A stretch of 45,041 nt of DNA from Zygnema cylindricum. Its lineage: Eukaryota; Streptophyta; Zygnematophyceae; Zygnematales; Zygnemataceae. The notes below the pieces were generated by a model. That model had not been told where the DNA came from. It did not search any database and saw nothing but the letters and a program-made list of their open reading frames with translations. Position 1 is the stretch's first letter; each line of letters begins with the position of its first letter. The translations under genes were made by a program, and so were the position numbers. The DNA lies in NCBI GenBank assembly GCA_037447655.1, contig JBBHKE010002701.1, positions 9,292 through 54,332 on the forward strand. Reading direction: 5' to 3'. This document shows positions 11,097 to 22,625 of the stretch, in pieces.

Positions 11097-14000
11097 TCAT
11101 GTCCTTTTCCCAAACCTCCTCTCCCTTTTTTGAAACATGACAATCGCTTCTCTAAACTCGTTTTCTCCAAAATCGGGCCAAAAAACGTCGCTAAAAAAAA
11201 GCTCCGAATAAGCCGTTTGCCATAGTAAAAAATTACTAAGTCTTTTTTCTCCACTTGTTCGAATTAATAAGTCGGGATGAGAGAGATCTCCCATCCAATT
11301 GGTTCCCAACTCTCTCTCGATCGACTTTTCATTGATATCGGAAGGTTTTAACGTACCTTCTTGTACTTTTTTCGCAAGAGATTGACAAGCTTGGGTGATA
11401 TCTTGTCTTCCACTATAACTCACGGCAATATTTAACATAAGTCCCGAGTTTTTTGTACTATTTTCTTGTACTTCGTTGATAAGTTTTTGTAAGGAAACGG
11501 GCAATTTATGAATGTCTCCGATAAATCGAACGCGAACATTTTCTCTGCGTTGTTTTTAATAAGGGAAACGAAATTAATGTGGTGTCGATAAAGTAGTCCA
11601 TATAGAAACAGAAAAAGAGAGTCGTTTCAAAATGGAAAATGTTGTAAAAAATGCAAAAGAATTGTTAAAGTTGGACGATTTTGCTAAAAATGTAAAAACG
11701 GAAAAAATATAGAGGCTCGTCCGAAAGATGATTTAGACACTGAGGACCAAAAAATAAGTAAATAGATGAAAAAAAGTCAAGAGATTAAAAAAAAGTAAAG
11801 AGATGCTGACATTTGAAACACCAAGAAACATAAAAAACGAACTGTTGAACAACAAAAATATCAAACATTTAAATCAACGAAAAAAAAAGTAAAGAGATGC
11901 TGAGTAATTGGCAAACTAAGAAACACAAAAAACAAACTGTTAAAAAAAAACATCAAAAGATTATAAAATAAACGAACCTTTGTAAAGAAGGCAACTGCTG
12001 TATAAGGGATCTCTCAAAAAGGGCCATCAAAAAGGTTACTTCTGCCTGAAAACCATCGCCATAAAAATTTCTAAAGAGTTAAAAAGAAACAAAAACATTA
12101 AAATGATCTCCATCAAAATTTGCAATATGGTCGACAAAGTAACAAAACTAGTACTAACTATCTCAACCAACATTTGCGAATGTTTGAAAGAAACGAAACT
12201 AATACAAACCATTTCCACAAAAATTTGCAAGTGATTGACAAAGTAACAAAACTACACTGTCCGCCGCTATTAGAAATAATCACTCTAATGTGAGGGAATA
12301 TTTTTTAGACCCCAAATCATAAAATCATAACATAAGTTAGTGTTAATAACAATGTTTAGTTCGGTGGCCCACAACAAGGCACGTAAAACTTACGTTAGAG
12401 TGGTTGATTCTAATAAAATGTTAACGCTAATAATATACTAACTCTAATAGCGATAGGTGGTCTAACACCGTCTAAAATTAGTCCTTTTCATTTTCTTCGA
12501 GAGGATAAGAAAGTTTATATTTCGAGGGGGAAAGGAGTGGTAGGCATAGTAAAACTAGGATTCTTGAAACCACGGAGGAAGTCAATCGGTAGTAACCATG
12601 TTAAAACATGTCCAATCTCACATTATCCATCCCATGAAAATATGTCAAAGAGTTGAAATGAGGTAATGAGATACGTATCCATAGCTACTTAAACATTTTA
12701 AATTTCAATAAACAAAGGCTATCACACAAAACTGAAAAAATGGCTTTTTAAAGTATTCATGCAATCACTTTCACCATTAAAAGAAAGTTTTCTGCATCAT
12801 TGGTAATAACAAAAATAGAGACTACCACATATAGTCGTGTTCTTACACTGTTAACAGACGAGAAAGTGGTATTGCTAATGAAAGTGGGTTTAAACTTTAG
12901 AGAACAAATAAACTCCAGAATGACATTACCGTAACAACAGAATCTTTACGATAATGCATAATGTATCTCAATCACAAAAAATTGCACTTCAACATCCCTC
13001 AAGTATATAATCAATAAAATGTAAAAAGGAACAATTAAAATGCAAAATGCATAAAAACACTGCCTATACTTTTTTGATATTCCGATATCCCATGTGGGTT
13101 CAAATTGACCTTTGTACATTTTCATAATATTTTAAATAAAAAAACTTAGCACATCGACAAACATTCAGTCGTGTAAAGTTTTTGAGTTTTATAATTTGCA
13201 ATGCATATCATAAATTCATCAGATATCGCAAGATGTCATTTTCAAAAAAAATGTCAAAACAATTAATAGCTCTCTTTTTTGCGCCTGTACCGGACATCAA
13301 GGGAAGAGTCGACGATATGAATCACTATTTCTACACCGTAAAACGTTATTAACATTTATAACACTAATCCGATCCTGAGGTTTTTTGCCCTCTGAACACA
13401 AATACTAATACTATCTTGTTTTATTACGTACAATTGACAATCGTCCATGTCAATCACATCGAAAATGTAAGTATTAACACAAAAACAGTCCTCATACTGA
13501 TTATTATTTTCACTCTGATAGCCATTCACGGTTTAGCCTAAATAACTTACACATCACCTTTTCGAACATGCTTCAAACTGTTCAAAAACTGATTGATAGT
13601 GGGACAAAAAAATAAAAAAACACCCAACAACAGCATCAATGGGCTTTTTGATGGGCAATAACCCTAAATTTCTTGAAACATAAAAAAAAAATCTTCAGAA
13701 GTTACTCTCCTATGAGCTTCAAAATTCAGAAGTACTCTAACTATTTTCAGCGCTGTACAGAAACGCTCAAGTAAAGTAACCCTAACCCTAACTCAAACCC
13801 TAACCCTAACCCTAACCCAAATCCTAAAAAAACCCTAAGAATAAGTTTACATACCTTTGAACGTTCCCAATTTTCTGAGGAAAATGCAAAAACTGTCAAT
13901 GCTTTAAGGCCCCAAGCAGATGAAAGGCGGATAACTTCTTGAAGAGATCGTACACCGGCTTCATGGCCTCCGGTTCTCGGTAAGCCCCGACTACGCGCCC

Positions 14001-14838
14001 ATCGGGAGTTTCCATCCATTATTATGGCAATATGAGAAGGAAAAAGGAGAGGATCCAGTTCTGCAGGAAGATCTTTCTTTATTTTGTTTTGCAAAAACTG
14101 TGAATCATCCATGGTTGTGTGACTATTTGGAATATGACTAATGTTGAAACTTTCAGTTGAGGAATTTTTGTGCAATTGAAAAGAAGGAGAGGAAAATGAA
14201 GATGCCAGAGATGATGATGATGATGATGACTCAGATAGAGGAGTTGATGATGTTGAAGGTGGAGGTGCTGGAGATGATGGAGGAGATATTGTAAAAGATA
14301 TTGATGTGGCTGATGATGATGATGATGGTAAAGATGGTGATGATGATGGTAATGATGTTGATGGTAATGTTGATGATGATGATGATGATGGTAAAGATGG
14401 TAAAGATGGTAATGATGTTGATGATTCTGATGATGTTGGTGGTGTTGATGATGTAGATGAAGTTAAGGATGAGGATGATGTTGATGGTATGGATGGTATT
14501 GACAATGCTGAAGATGTGGGAGCCAATGATGATGTGGATGATGACATAGATGACGTCGACAGTGATGATGATACAAGTGGCGATACTAACGGTGATGATG
14601 ACGATGATGATGATGATGAGAGTGAAGCTAATGAAAAAGATGAACTACTTTTAAAAGGAAAAAAGTCATTTTGTTGATAAGTATAACAATAAGGTCTTGC
14701 TTGGGACGCCTTATGGCCATGGTAGACTCGATTTGTGAAACTATGATCCACAAAACTCGTGGAGTCCATTCCTAAACATGTCAATCTTGAATTTTGTTTT
14801 TTAGGTAAACTACAAACATGGTAGAACGGAAGCTCCAT
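11097..14838 (-). CDS. CPT: cis-prenyltransferase (UPP synthase family), 3 exons, 499 aa
   Basis: Exons in transcript order are 14838-13855, 12045-11978 and 11544-11097. Introns are GT-AG and the phases fit (0, then 2), for 1500 nt in total. cis-Prenyltransferases add isopentenyl diphosphate units in cis to an allylic starter, giving polyprenyl diphosphates for dolichol or plastid polyprenols. Family motifs are in order. SHIAIIMDGNSRWA carries the catalytic Asp near residue 275. GHEAG and the FAFSSENWERSK block close exon 1. AEVTFLMALFE makes up exon 2. VRVRFIGD and LLIRTSGEKRLSNFLLWQ (about 443-460) lie in exon 3, and DVFWPDF is near the C-terminus. The core is full length. The N-terminus is about 260 residues, far longer than usual, and residues ~60-215 are a Ser/Thr/Pro-rich tract built from TCA-type repeats. 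Met-1 is the first ATG of the open frame; a plastid signal is possible but unproven. Confidence 0.93.
12254..12468. mobile_element. short inverted-repeat (MITE-like) element in CPT intron 1
   Basis: The left end reads cactgtccgccgctattag and the right end ctaatagcgataggtggtct, which are imperfect inverted copies about 215 bp apart. A related right end (taataacgattggtggtgta) lies near 17475-17495. No transposase and no certain target duplication are seen. Confidence 0.45.
13778..13838 (-). repeat. short telomere-like (TTAGGG)n tract in CPT intron 1
   Basis: On the gene strand this is a degenerate run of ttaggg units close to the 5' splice site of intron 1. The unit is six bases, not the seven-base TTTAGGG usual in most plants. 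It is far too short and degenerate to be a real telomere. Confidence 0.8.
14200..14640 (-). repeat. expanded GAT/TCA trinucleotide repeat inside CPT exon 1
   Basis: The plus strand is dominated by gatgat and gatgatgatggt units. Read on the gene strand these give serine, with threonine, proline and leucine from degenerate units. The frame stays open throughout. Confidence 0.9.
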
Positions 14839-14960
14839 GATGGAGACGTGAAGAAACGACCAAAGAAGTCAACGTTCGCGAATAATTCGGTGAGTTGGAA
14901 ACTTTTAGGGTTTCTGGTGCTTTTAGGGTTTCGTAGAATCTGAAGGAGCTCCCTTGTTAC
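14839..14960 (-). promoter_or_regulatory. CPT upstream region with two telo-boxes
   Basis: The motif ttttagggtttc occurs at 14903-14914 and again at 14921-14932, 18 bp apart. On the gene strand each reads gaaaccctaaaa, the plant telo-box AAACCCTA, common near transcription starts of housekeeping genes. The pair lies 65-95 bp upstream of the start codon, so it may be in the leader. Confidence 0.55.
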
Positions 14961-15640
14961 TTGCCTGGTTCAAAACGTAAAACAGCATGAACCAGAAATA
15001 GTATTACCAAAAATCTCTGATTCGGTGGTTAATAAAACTTTGTTCAGTCACACTATCTCTGTCTCGAACAAAATCGCTTACGTGGGCACGTCTCTGCCAC
15101 AAAGAGGGTTCTTAGGCCCGAATGTTCGAAGCTTTACCAGTAATTCGAGACAGTATGTACTGTGGATTACTTTTATCGCACGTTTCAGAAGGCTGAACTC
15201 TGACCTGACTTCCAGGATCTTCTCCAATCAGGTGTTTACAGCTGTACATAAAGTAAAGAACCTAGGACTGAATTAGGGTGTGTCCCCATGTGCATAAGTA
15301 AGGGTTTTTTTCTGTCGTTTTGCCGTAAATCTTAGCGCCGTACTGCCTAAGTTGCAACCGTACGAAGGAATCGCAAATTTGTAGAGTACAATTTGCGTCG
15401 TCCTTGAACTTAGGATGTACCAAAATTTGTAGTCTTGTGATTTTCGACCCACTTCTACGAAAAATCCGGGAAAAAAAAATATCTGGATATTTAGCTTCTC
15501 CGTACATGGTCTCAATATATCGATTATCGGGTACCTAAAATTTGATATATATCGAATATCGGCAAAAGGTCCTCGCTACCCAACGCTAGTCATTTGCATA
15601 TCATGTACGTGTGGACCAAGGTATCGTACCACACAAATTT
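14961..15640. other. gene-free stretch
   Basis: I find no exon with coding character. The end (15510-15590) carries tatcga/atatcggcaaaaggtcctcg words shared with the dispersed repeats near 6880 and 10200. Confidence 0.4.
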
Positions 15641-16050
15641 TCTACTCTTTATGCTTGTCAGACGCTAGTTCATTATTTTTAGGGTTTCTACTTTTTCGCG
15701 TGACGAATGAGCGTTTCCACAAATAGTGTGAAGAATGGTCGGTAACAAAAATAATGCAACGAAAGCTCGTTATGAGATCACTTTCGTGATTTCCGTTGAA
15801 TTTCTGAATGCATATATCATGTGCGAAATTTTTCGATTTCTGTTGGTTGCCGTCTTGACACGTACATTCATTATCCAATGTGTCGCGGCTCAATTTTTTC
15901 TGTAAATGGTGATGAACCTCCTCGAGGTACATCATGAATGCTTCGCGAAAAAATATCCAACGGTCATTCTTTCCTCCTAGACCTTTGGAGAATATTGGCA
16001 AGATTCTCCGTAATGTTGTTTGCGTATAAAAACAAAAAAAAAGGTACGGA
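15640..16050 (-). repeat. left arm of a ~410-bp inverted repeat
   Basis: Read on the minus strand, this arm matches 16550-17000 on the plus strand. Shared stretches include ttgtttttatac near the inner end, gaatcttg, aaggtctaggagg/aaggtctgggagg, and cacactat with cattcgtcacg/ttttcgtcatg near the outer end. Identity is moderate by eye. The open frames in the two arms are related only because the arms are. Confidence 0.65.
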
Positions 16051-16169
16051 GTGGTACGGAGAGGCCCCGATTTCTGTAAAGAACCTCGCTTTCTGATGGA
16101 ACGCCACCCTTAGTATTCTCAATATAGTCTTACACTTGTGCTGTATTATTGCGGCACAATGAGAATCAG

Positions 16170-16262
16170 AGGGCGCAATCGGTTACCCGAATCCGTACCC
16201 GAATCCGTACCCGACCGTTACCCGCCGGCCCGCGTCGGATCCGGAACGGATTCGGGTGCCAA
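16170..16262. repeat. 12-bp (ccgtacccgaat)-type tandem repeat
   Basis: Units tacccgaatccg, tacccgaatccg, tacccgaccg and ttacccgccgg follow each other, then a mirrored ggattcgggtgcc. It lies in the spacer between the two inverted arms. Confidence 0.8.
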
Positions 16263-16549
16263 ATTTTGTGGCTAGTGGAAATCGGGCGGGTGATTCACAG
16301 AAAAAACAAAAAACAATTTGGGTGCGTTGGGTAAGCAAAAAACGAAAAACATTGAAGGTTTTGTATTAGCGTTTAGTACGTTTTATCGGCGCCCCCATTT
16401 TTTTAGGGTTTTACCTGAAATAGAATTAATAATACCAAAAAATAGTTTATCTTAATTATGGTTCTGGCCAATTAGGGTCAAGTTCCATCAGTCGAAAAGT
16501 GGGGTAGTTTACAAAAATTCACGCTAATCCATATGAAACCGTACCCGCT

Positions 16550-17000
16550 TATTTTGTTTTTATACACGAAACAACATCACAGTGAATCTTGTCAACTCTT
16601 GCCGAAGGTCTGGGAGGTAACGCTGACTATCACAAATTCATTCGCAAGCCGTTTGCTTTATTTTTCTCTATAGCTGACAACGTTGTTGTAAAAGGTGGGT
16701 TGAGAGCTACAAAAAACAATGAATTGCGACACGTTGGACAATTAAGCTACCTGTCACGATGGACAACCGACGAAAAATCACAAGGTATGCACATGGTATG
16801 TACCTTTCAAAATGCAAATGAAAATAAAAAAAGTAATCGCGGAACTGTCATTCGTCGCGCTATTTCTGGCAACGATCTTTCGTCACACTATTTTCGGCAA
16901 AGGATTTTCGTCATGTTCGAAAACAGTAACCCTCAAAAATGAGTTCGCGTAGAAGACTGGTGTTTACAAAAAGCACAAATGTTCTATCGTATTATGACTT
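16550..17000 (+). repeat. right arm of the inverted repeat
   Basis: This is the inverted partner of 15640-16050, with about 500 bp between the arms. Only fragments of a frame are open in it, and I recognise no protein. Confidence 0.65.
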
Positions 17001-17729
17001 GGAACGCAAGTAATGATGGAACTGCACCCTTAGTGTTAATAATTCTAATTTATGATAGTTTTGAATAGTGTGGTTTACGCAAGCGTCAGTTCGTACAAAA
17101 TGGTACTTTGTTAAGTAAAAAAGTACAAAATATGGACTAACATAATCGCTATCCCACGTAAAACTGCGCTCAGAATATAATGCAGAATAATTCGTACCTA
17201 TTTTAGTGTAAAGATTTTGATCGCATATTAATTATTCGGGAAAAAACCCAAAATTAGAATTATAAATTAATTAGAGTAAAAAAACGTGACGTTGTAGGAT
17301 TTGTCAGATTTTATACTTTTACCCATTTTATTGTGAAGATCCCGATGGCATATTCGTTGTACCCAAATCAATGTTACGGATCAATTAGAGTAAACATTTT
17401 TTTTCGAAATCTTGAAAAACTCAAATTAGCTTTAATAATGCTAATTAATTTTAACACTGATAATTCTAAATGCTAATAACGATTGGTGGTGTAGTGTCCA
17501 CACTATCCAACATTATTATACTTTGTACTTTTGGTATCGTAAAGGTATAATGGAGATGTACCACTAATTTTTACTAATTCAGGTACAAGCGAGTACAAGT
17601 AGTCGCGGGAAATCAAGTTTTTGTTAACTTATTTTTTTCCTAAACGCGTATCGAATAACAGGTACTAATTTAGGATCATGACATAACCTGGTCGTTATAC
17701 AAAATATTTTTAGGAGGGTACACTTTCTT
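17001..17729. other. gene-free, AT-rich dispersed-repeat sequence
   Basis: No coding feature is seen. A segment around 17505-17565 (ctatccaacattattatactttgtactttt) resembles 44925-44965 in direct orientation. The end near 17475 resembles the MITE-like end at 12444. Confidence 0.4.
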
Positions 17730-18145
17730 ATTTTATATGAAGTTTATTTCGTTTCGTGCAAGTTAATTTATACATATGATGTCGTCCTTCAATTTGTGTC
17801 CAAGTTCAACGTAAAGTTCGCGATTAGACTCTATTTTTGTGGCTAAGTTAAATGTCATTATGTGCGCTCACAGTGGAGCTCACGTGAAGTGAAAAACTAC
17901 TTGAGCGCAACCATTTTATTTATATGTGATTGCCGTAGTTTTGTTACAGTAAACTTTGGCCAGCCGTGTGATTTTTTTTTTATGACGGTCGATCTTCGCA
18001 AGCTTGACACTTTTTGAAGTGTCTTTACAATATTTTTACACTCAAAGTTGTTTGACGGATTGACCGTCAAATTTGAACTCAAAGGTACGTAACTTGTATA
18101 AAATTGTACATCAAATGTAAAATTTCTGACATCTACCCGCACGTA
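17730..18145 (+). repeat. dispersed repeat, inverted copy of 44200-44605
   Basis: Shared words against the reverse complement of 44200-44605 include gtttcgt, agttcaa, gtggagctcac, caaccattttattta, agttttgttac, gtaaac, gccgtgtga, tatgacggtcga and gattgaccgtcaaattt. They are in collinear order, so the two are diverged copies in opposite orientation 26 kb apart. Confidence 0.75.
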
Positions 18146-18648
18146 GGAAAAATTGTTACTTCGATTAGCAATTCCATTTTTCTATCACTTAAGACATATT
18201 TTCTCCGTACATACTAGCTAGAATATGGATCTGATGGTTGCGACTGGAAGCCAGGATGAGCAGCTTCCGATTGGCTGTATCCATGTAAAAATACAACAAG
18301 TGTGTATAGAGAAAAAATATTTTGAGTGGCGGCAAAATTATCAGTCCTATTAATGATACACGAAGTACATCATAAGAGTATGCATAAAACAAAAAGTGAG
18401 ATTGTTTATAAAAACCTGTACCTTTTATTACTTTTGCCATATAGATCTTTTTATTTTGAAGAGAAAAACAACATTATAAAACATCTGACCAAGATTCTCC
18501 AAAAGTCCAAGAGGTAACAACAACCGTTGGATTATACTTTGGGTATTAATTAGCGAGGAATTTGCACGGTTCTGTGATGTTTTATTTTGCTACCCACCTC
18601 GGGTAGGTGGCTACTATGTGTAAATTTGCTACACGTAAAAAATAAAAT
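18146..18648. other. gene-free stretch
   Basis: No gene is recognised. A short hairpin (ccacct-cgggt-aggtgg) lies around 18595-18611. Confidence 0.4.
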
Positions 18649-18918
18649 TGAAACTCTGAGACCTCCATAAGTCCTCCGAGTGGACAACTTCCAAAAAGCC
18701 TCTAGGATAACCCTGACCCCTCTGTGTTTCAGCAAAAATAATTGCCACCCTGGCAAACAAAAACTCTAACCACCTTCACCCATGTGAAGGCAAGACTCCC
18801 CTGAGTCGATAGCAAAAAGAATCTCTGAATTTTCTCCCCTGAGAAGTAAGTTATGGAGGGTCAAAGTTGACCTTTTGTACAGAAGCTCTCTAGGAGAGAG
18901 GGTCCTATCTACCAATTT
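18649..18918 (-). mobile_element. truncated copia LTR, 3' end only
   Basis: In plus orientation it starts tgaaactctgagacctcc, the LTR terminus shared with A and B. It is closest to the LTR at 23205. It ends abruptly in a poly-T stretch at 18915-18922, where internal sequence of element D begins. It is oriented like D but belongs to the other LTR type, so the junction is a deletion or recombination scar. Confidence 0.8.
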
Positions 18919-20300
18919 TTTTCTTTGTCATCTAACACAGACGTAGAGACAATATTTTTACTCAGCTGAGGAATATAGAGTGCATCTGAGAAAGTGAGTA
19001 TCAAAGTCTTATCCTCTACTAAGACTTTCAGATTTACCGATTCCACTAGATAGGTAGTAACCACTCTCCCATCCCCATACTCTATCTCTACAGTAGGGAT
19101 ATTTCTTAGCTTAGCTAAGAGGTGCCTATCACGACACATATGTATGTATCCACCTGATTCAATGATCCATCCTTTTTGTGGAGATTCTCGAATTGCTTCG
19201 AGAGCACACTTTTGTCTCCAAGGGATCTCTTTCTCCTCAAGACTCTTGTCAAGGAGAAGCCCCCTATCCTCCTCCTTAGTGGACTCGTCCTTGGTCTCCC
19301 CTTTTACTTTTGTGACCGCAAGTGCCTTCTTCTTCCCTTCAAAACAACCCCCTCTACGGTTCTTTTGGAGCCTCAGCTCTAACAGCTTGACATAATCTGC
19401 TATGAAGTGTCTAGGCTTTTTGCAAAAATGACAAAGACCCTTTAGGGGCCTCGGTCCACCAGACTGATCTCTCTCTCCTCTGTACGCTTTCTTTGGATCC
19501 TTCTCCCACCGGTTTGCTCCTGCAGCTAGAGCTTGGATGCTCTTTCCTCCTCTCCTTATCTCAATTGTGTTCTCCTGCATAAGTATCATTCAGACCTTTG
19601 TGTTCAACTTTCATAAACTGTCACTCATTTCCTATACTCGGTACACATTGTTTTCACACTTGTGAGGTAACTTCATGATGAAAGTGTTAACTTTCATCTA
19701 TATTGTACATGTCCACCCGACACTCTCCATCTCCATATACGAAGAAGAGAGTTTATTACAGTAGTCTAACATTTTTCCCCCTTTGTAATTATAATTTCCT
19801 AACTTTTGCTTTGCCAATTGGAGCTCCTCAATAGTACCAGCTCTATAGATCTCCACCAAACTCACCCACAACTCCTCGGCCTTATAAATGTGGAGGTGGG
19901 GGGGTGCCAAAGCGTGAGTGAGGTGTCTCAGAATGAAGTTTTTGGCAACTATGTTGTTGTCTTCCCAGGTTTGGGTATCGTTCTCCACGATCTTCTTGGT
20001 CGCTGCTCTGGGTGTCGTGGCAATAGTGGCAATAGGAGTAAGAGGTGTCTCATTCTCTTTCCTTTTTTCGGACACACTGCTGTCCCTATCATCTGCCTCC
20101 TCTAGTGTAGCAGATGCCTCCTCTAGTGTAGCAGATACTGTTGCAGAAAGCCTTATTCCACCAAACCTTGGTGGAATTCCCTAAAGTGGACATTTCACTT
20201 GTCCACTGACAATACCCATGTATTGTTTTTCACACAAAGCCCCTGTCATCATGGCTTCCCAATAGATGAACCCAGATCTATTAAAGATAGGCACCCTAGA
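18909..20300 (-). pseudogene. gag: copia gag and protease remnant (element D)
   Basis: Two frames remain. 20075-19698 carries the gag N-terminal part, related to the same part of element C (shared KAEELWVSLVEIY). 19589-18909 carries the zinc-knuckle region and protease. The knuckle CHFCKKPRHFIADY has lost its last cysteine (Tyr instead). The protease signature reads ESGG where the related element C has DSGA, so the catalytic Asp is gone. The frames are separated by stops or shifts between 19698 and 19589. The last part of the protease region (IPQLSKNIVSTSVLDDKE) runs straight into the truncated LTR at 18918. Integrase, RT and RNase H are absent. Confidence 0.85.
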
Positions 20301-20316
20301 GGGTGAGCTTACAACC

Positions 20317-21319
20317 TACAATTATGTGTCCTCCATTGGACTACAAAATTCAGGAAGCCTCTAGGTAGTTTTTAACTAACCCACTTTCAATCACAACCAC
20401 TGCTGCGCAGGCAGACAAGTTCACAATCTGGCTGCTCCCTTTTGTAGTTTAGACTTCGTTCAGTTCGTAGGAAAAGAATCACTGAAAATGGCCAACCAAC
20501 CGATAAGTTATGAGGTGGCAAAGATGCCAATTTATAGAAACTCTCAAAGAGAGAGGTGATTGTCTACCATAAATTGCTAAGTTCTAATTCCTTCTCACAA
20601 CCCCTATCTACTGCACTACGATCCAATCAGATAAGTGTAGAGTACAAAAACTACTACGGCCGATATACTTTCTGTACGGCCTGTGTACGACAAGTCTATT
20701 AAGTGGACGCGTGCCCATATTTTACTTGTCCTTATGTTCCTCAAAATTATCGTGACCAAATGTTATCTCTCCATGTGGCGCTAGGTCACGCCACGTCATT
20801 AAACGCCAAAGTGACCATTCCGCGATCTCGGTGGTGATATGGGCCGTTGGATAAAAACCGACATTTAATTTTAGCAGTCGAAACAAATGTCTGATTCATT
20901 TGTTTCGTGCGGGATCATGTTCGCATTGTATATTAACTAGTGTTATGTCTTTTTATTCGTAATTCAGTTAATCGGATTAAAGACCCAAACACTGTTTAAG
21001 TATTTATCACACCCTATGTAATCTAACGAACTCCTACGACAAACCGGTTAGAGTTGACGGCTACGCTTCGCTCTGCCGGTCGGAGGTTTGATTCTTGCCG
21101 GACTCAACCTTTTATTGAGAGAGACTTAAGTCACTCTTTAGTCTTGCCTAATGGAGCTGAGGCAGCCATGGCTCCACCACTCTCTCTCTCTTTCAGTGAC
21201 TACAACAAGTATGGGGGATAGAGGAAAGAGGTGGAAGCAGACTGCCTGCGCTTTTCCTTTCATTTTCTACTCAGTTATTCAGACCTAATAAATACTTTAT
21301 AAATCTAATGATTTCAACA
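20317..21319 (-). mobile_element. 5' LTR of element D (element C family)
   Basis: On the minus strand it begins TGTTGAAATC and ends next to a decayed primer site (ggttgtaagctc, plus 20305-20316). It resembles the C LTRs: ctcctcattgg-type end, TATA-like tataaattggca (plus 20519-20545), GTAC words, a gaaacaaatg/catttgtttc fold-back at 20880-20906, and a tRNA-like module near 21040-21110. It cuts off the hAT transposase frame at 21319. Confidence 0.8.
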
Positions 21320-22625
21320 ACACTTACTCCCGCTCCACTGTTCGTATTCTTGTGAAACAACTATTGAGGAAATGGCACATTTGATCTTAATCAACCGCTC
21401 AAGCATTATGTAATTAGTCACAAAGTGTGTAGCGGTCGGCTTCAAAAGTTGAATCACTGATATTTCTCTGATAAAGTTACACGTAAAATGGTGGTTTTTC
21501 ATGAATTTGACAATTTTGACACCAACATTGACTACCTCCTTCACCCACTCAATCTTTTGAATGCCCCCTCTCATGAGATCGATGGTAAGAGCACTACAGT
21601 TTGTGAAAAACGAATTATTGTAACTTAGCAAGAGAATTTTGGAGGCATTTTTATTCATCGAGGCATAATCCATAACCACATGAAGAATATGTTCCACTTT
21701 GACACTATCAATTGCAGAACCTAGAAACTTTGCAAGATAAGGTCCATCTGTTTTCGTTTTTCCTGCTTTTTTTGATTTAAAGAAAATGGCTTCCTCGTTA
21801 TTTACAGCCATAACATTGTCAGCTGGCCTGCCTATAGTATCGGTCCACCCATCGCTAGCGAGAGTACAAGAACTTGCGTGGAAGCTCTTGATCACAACTT
21901 CGACCTTTTTTCAAAGAGCGTCTTTCTCATCTTGTAATAATTTCCACCCCACCTTTTATGGTGAAGGAACTTGAAATGTGTCAGCGTACATCTGATTAAT
22001 TGCCCTACACATCGCTTTGAAGTATGGTGAATCAGCATTGTTATGAGGAATGGCATGGGCGTAAAAGAATCTACCCACCGCACTCTCCGCCTCCATTTGC
22101 AACCGTTTCAAATAATTAACTCTACTTTTTACTCTTGGCCTCACTCCACTCCACTTAATCGTCCTTCCAAACTCAATGTCACTCTTATCGTTTTTATCTG
22201 TATTATCAAGCCTTTTATCGAAATTTTCGGGCCTTACATCTGGGTTTTCCTTCCCACGTCTATATTTGCAGTTTCAACACTATCATTATCGGGTACGTTA
22301 ACATTCTGAGAAAGGTTAACATTCTCTATAAACATATTTTCTCCTCTAAATAAGTCTCCATCGTTGAATGTCCTTTCCACCATGTGTTTTTCCTCTCTCA
22401 TTTTTGTTTGATGTTCAATTTACTTCCTTTTGAAACATATTAATTTATTTGAAAGAGAAATCGGAAATTGAGCACATGGACGTCGTCATTCAGAGCCTCC
22501 AATTAGATGATCTGTGAGGACCTTTGTGCTCCCTACTATAGGAACTAAACAATTCTTACATTTGAAAGAATAATTTCACCTTCTACAAAAATTTTCTGTT
22601 GCGTGATTCCACACCTTAGATTGAG
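21314..22625 (-). pseudogene. hAT-type transposase (BED finger + DUF659), broken
   Basis: Read on the minus strand, 22620-22505 shows a BED-finger-like segment (VWNHATENF, then FKCKNC, then TKVLTDHL) with a stop inside. 22144-21956 gives the helix-rich segment ESAVGRFFYAHAIPHNNADS. 21895-21314 gives the DUF659 domain (TLASDGWTDTIGRP, then HVVMDYASMNKNA, then EWVKEVVNVGVKIVKFMKNH, then ATHFVTNY). hAT transposases move elements with short TIRs and 8-bp target duplications. Here the three parts are in different frames. The conserved CAAH-type motif has become SALT. The C-terminal dimerisation domain is missing because the D LTR starts at 21319. No TIRs were found. Confidence 0.82.

Noticed and set aside
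13747-13854. Extension of cis-prenyltransferase exon 1 beyond WERSK
   Set aside because: A gtatgt donor follows the codon for the final Lys, and the family sequence continues in the exon at 12045. The extension is intron containing the telomere-like repeat.
14306-14677. Asp-rich open frame on the plus strand
   Set aside because: It is the opposite-strand reading of the GAT repeat in cis-prenyltransferase exon 1 and has no domain.
15642-16942. Related open frames at 15642-16001 (minus) and 16589-16942 (plus) as a gene family
   Set aside because: They are the two arms of one inverted repeat. Their similarity is at DNA level and no domain is seen.
19144-20184. Plus-strand frames at 19144-19395, 19806-20105 and 19918-20184
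   Set aside because: They are antisense shadows of the gag and protease remnants of element D.
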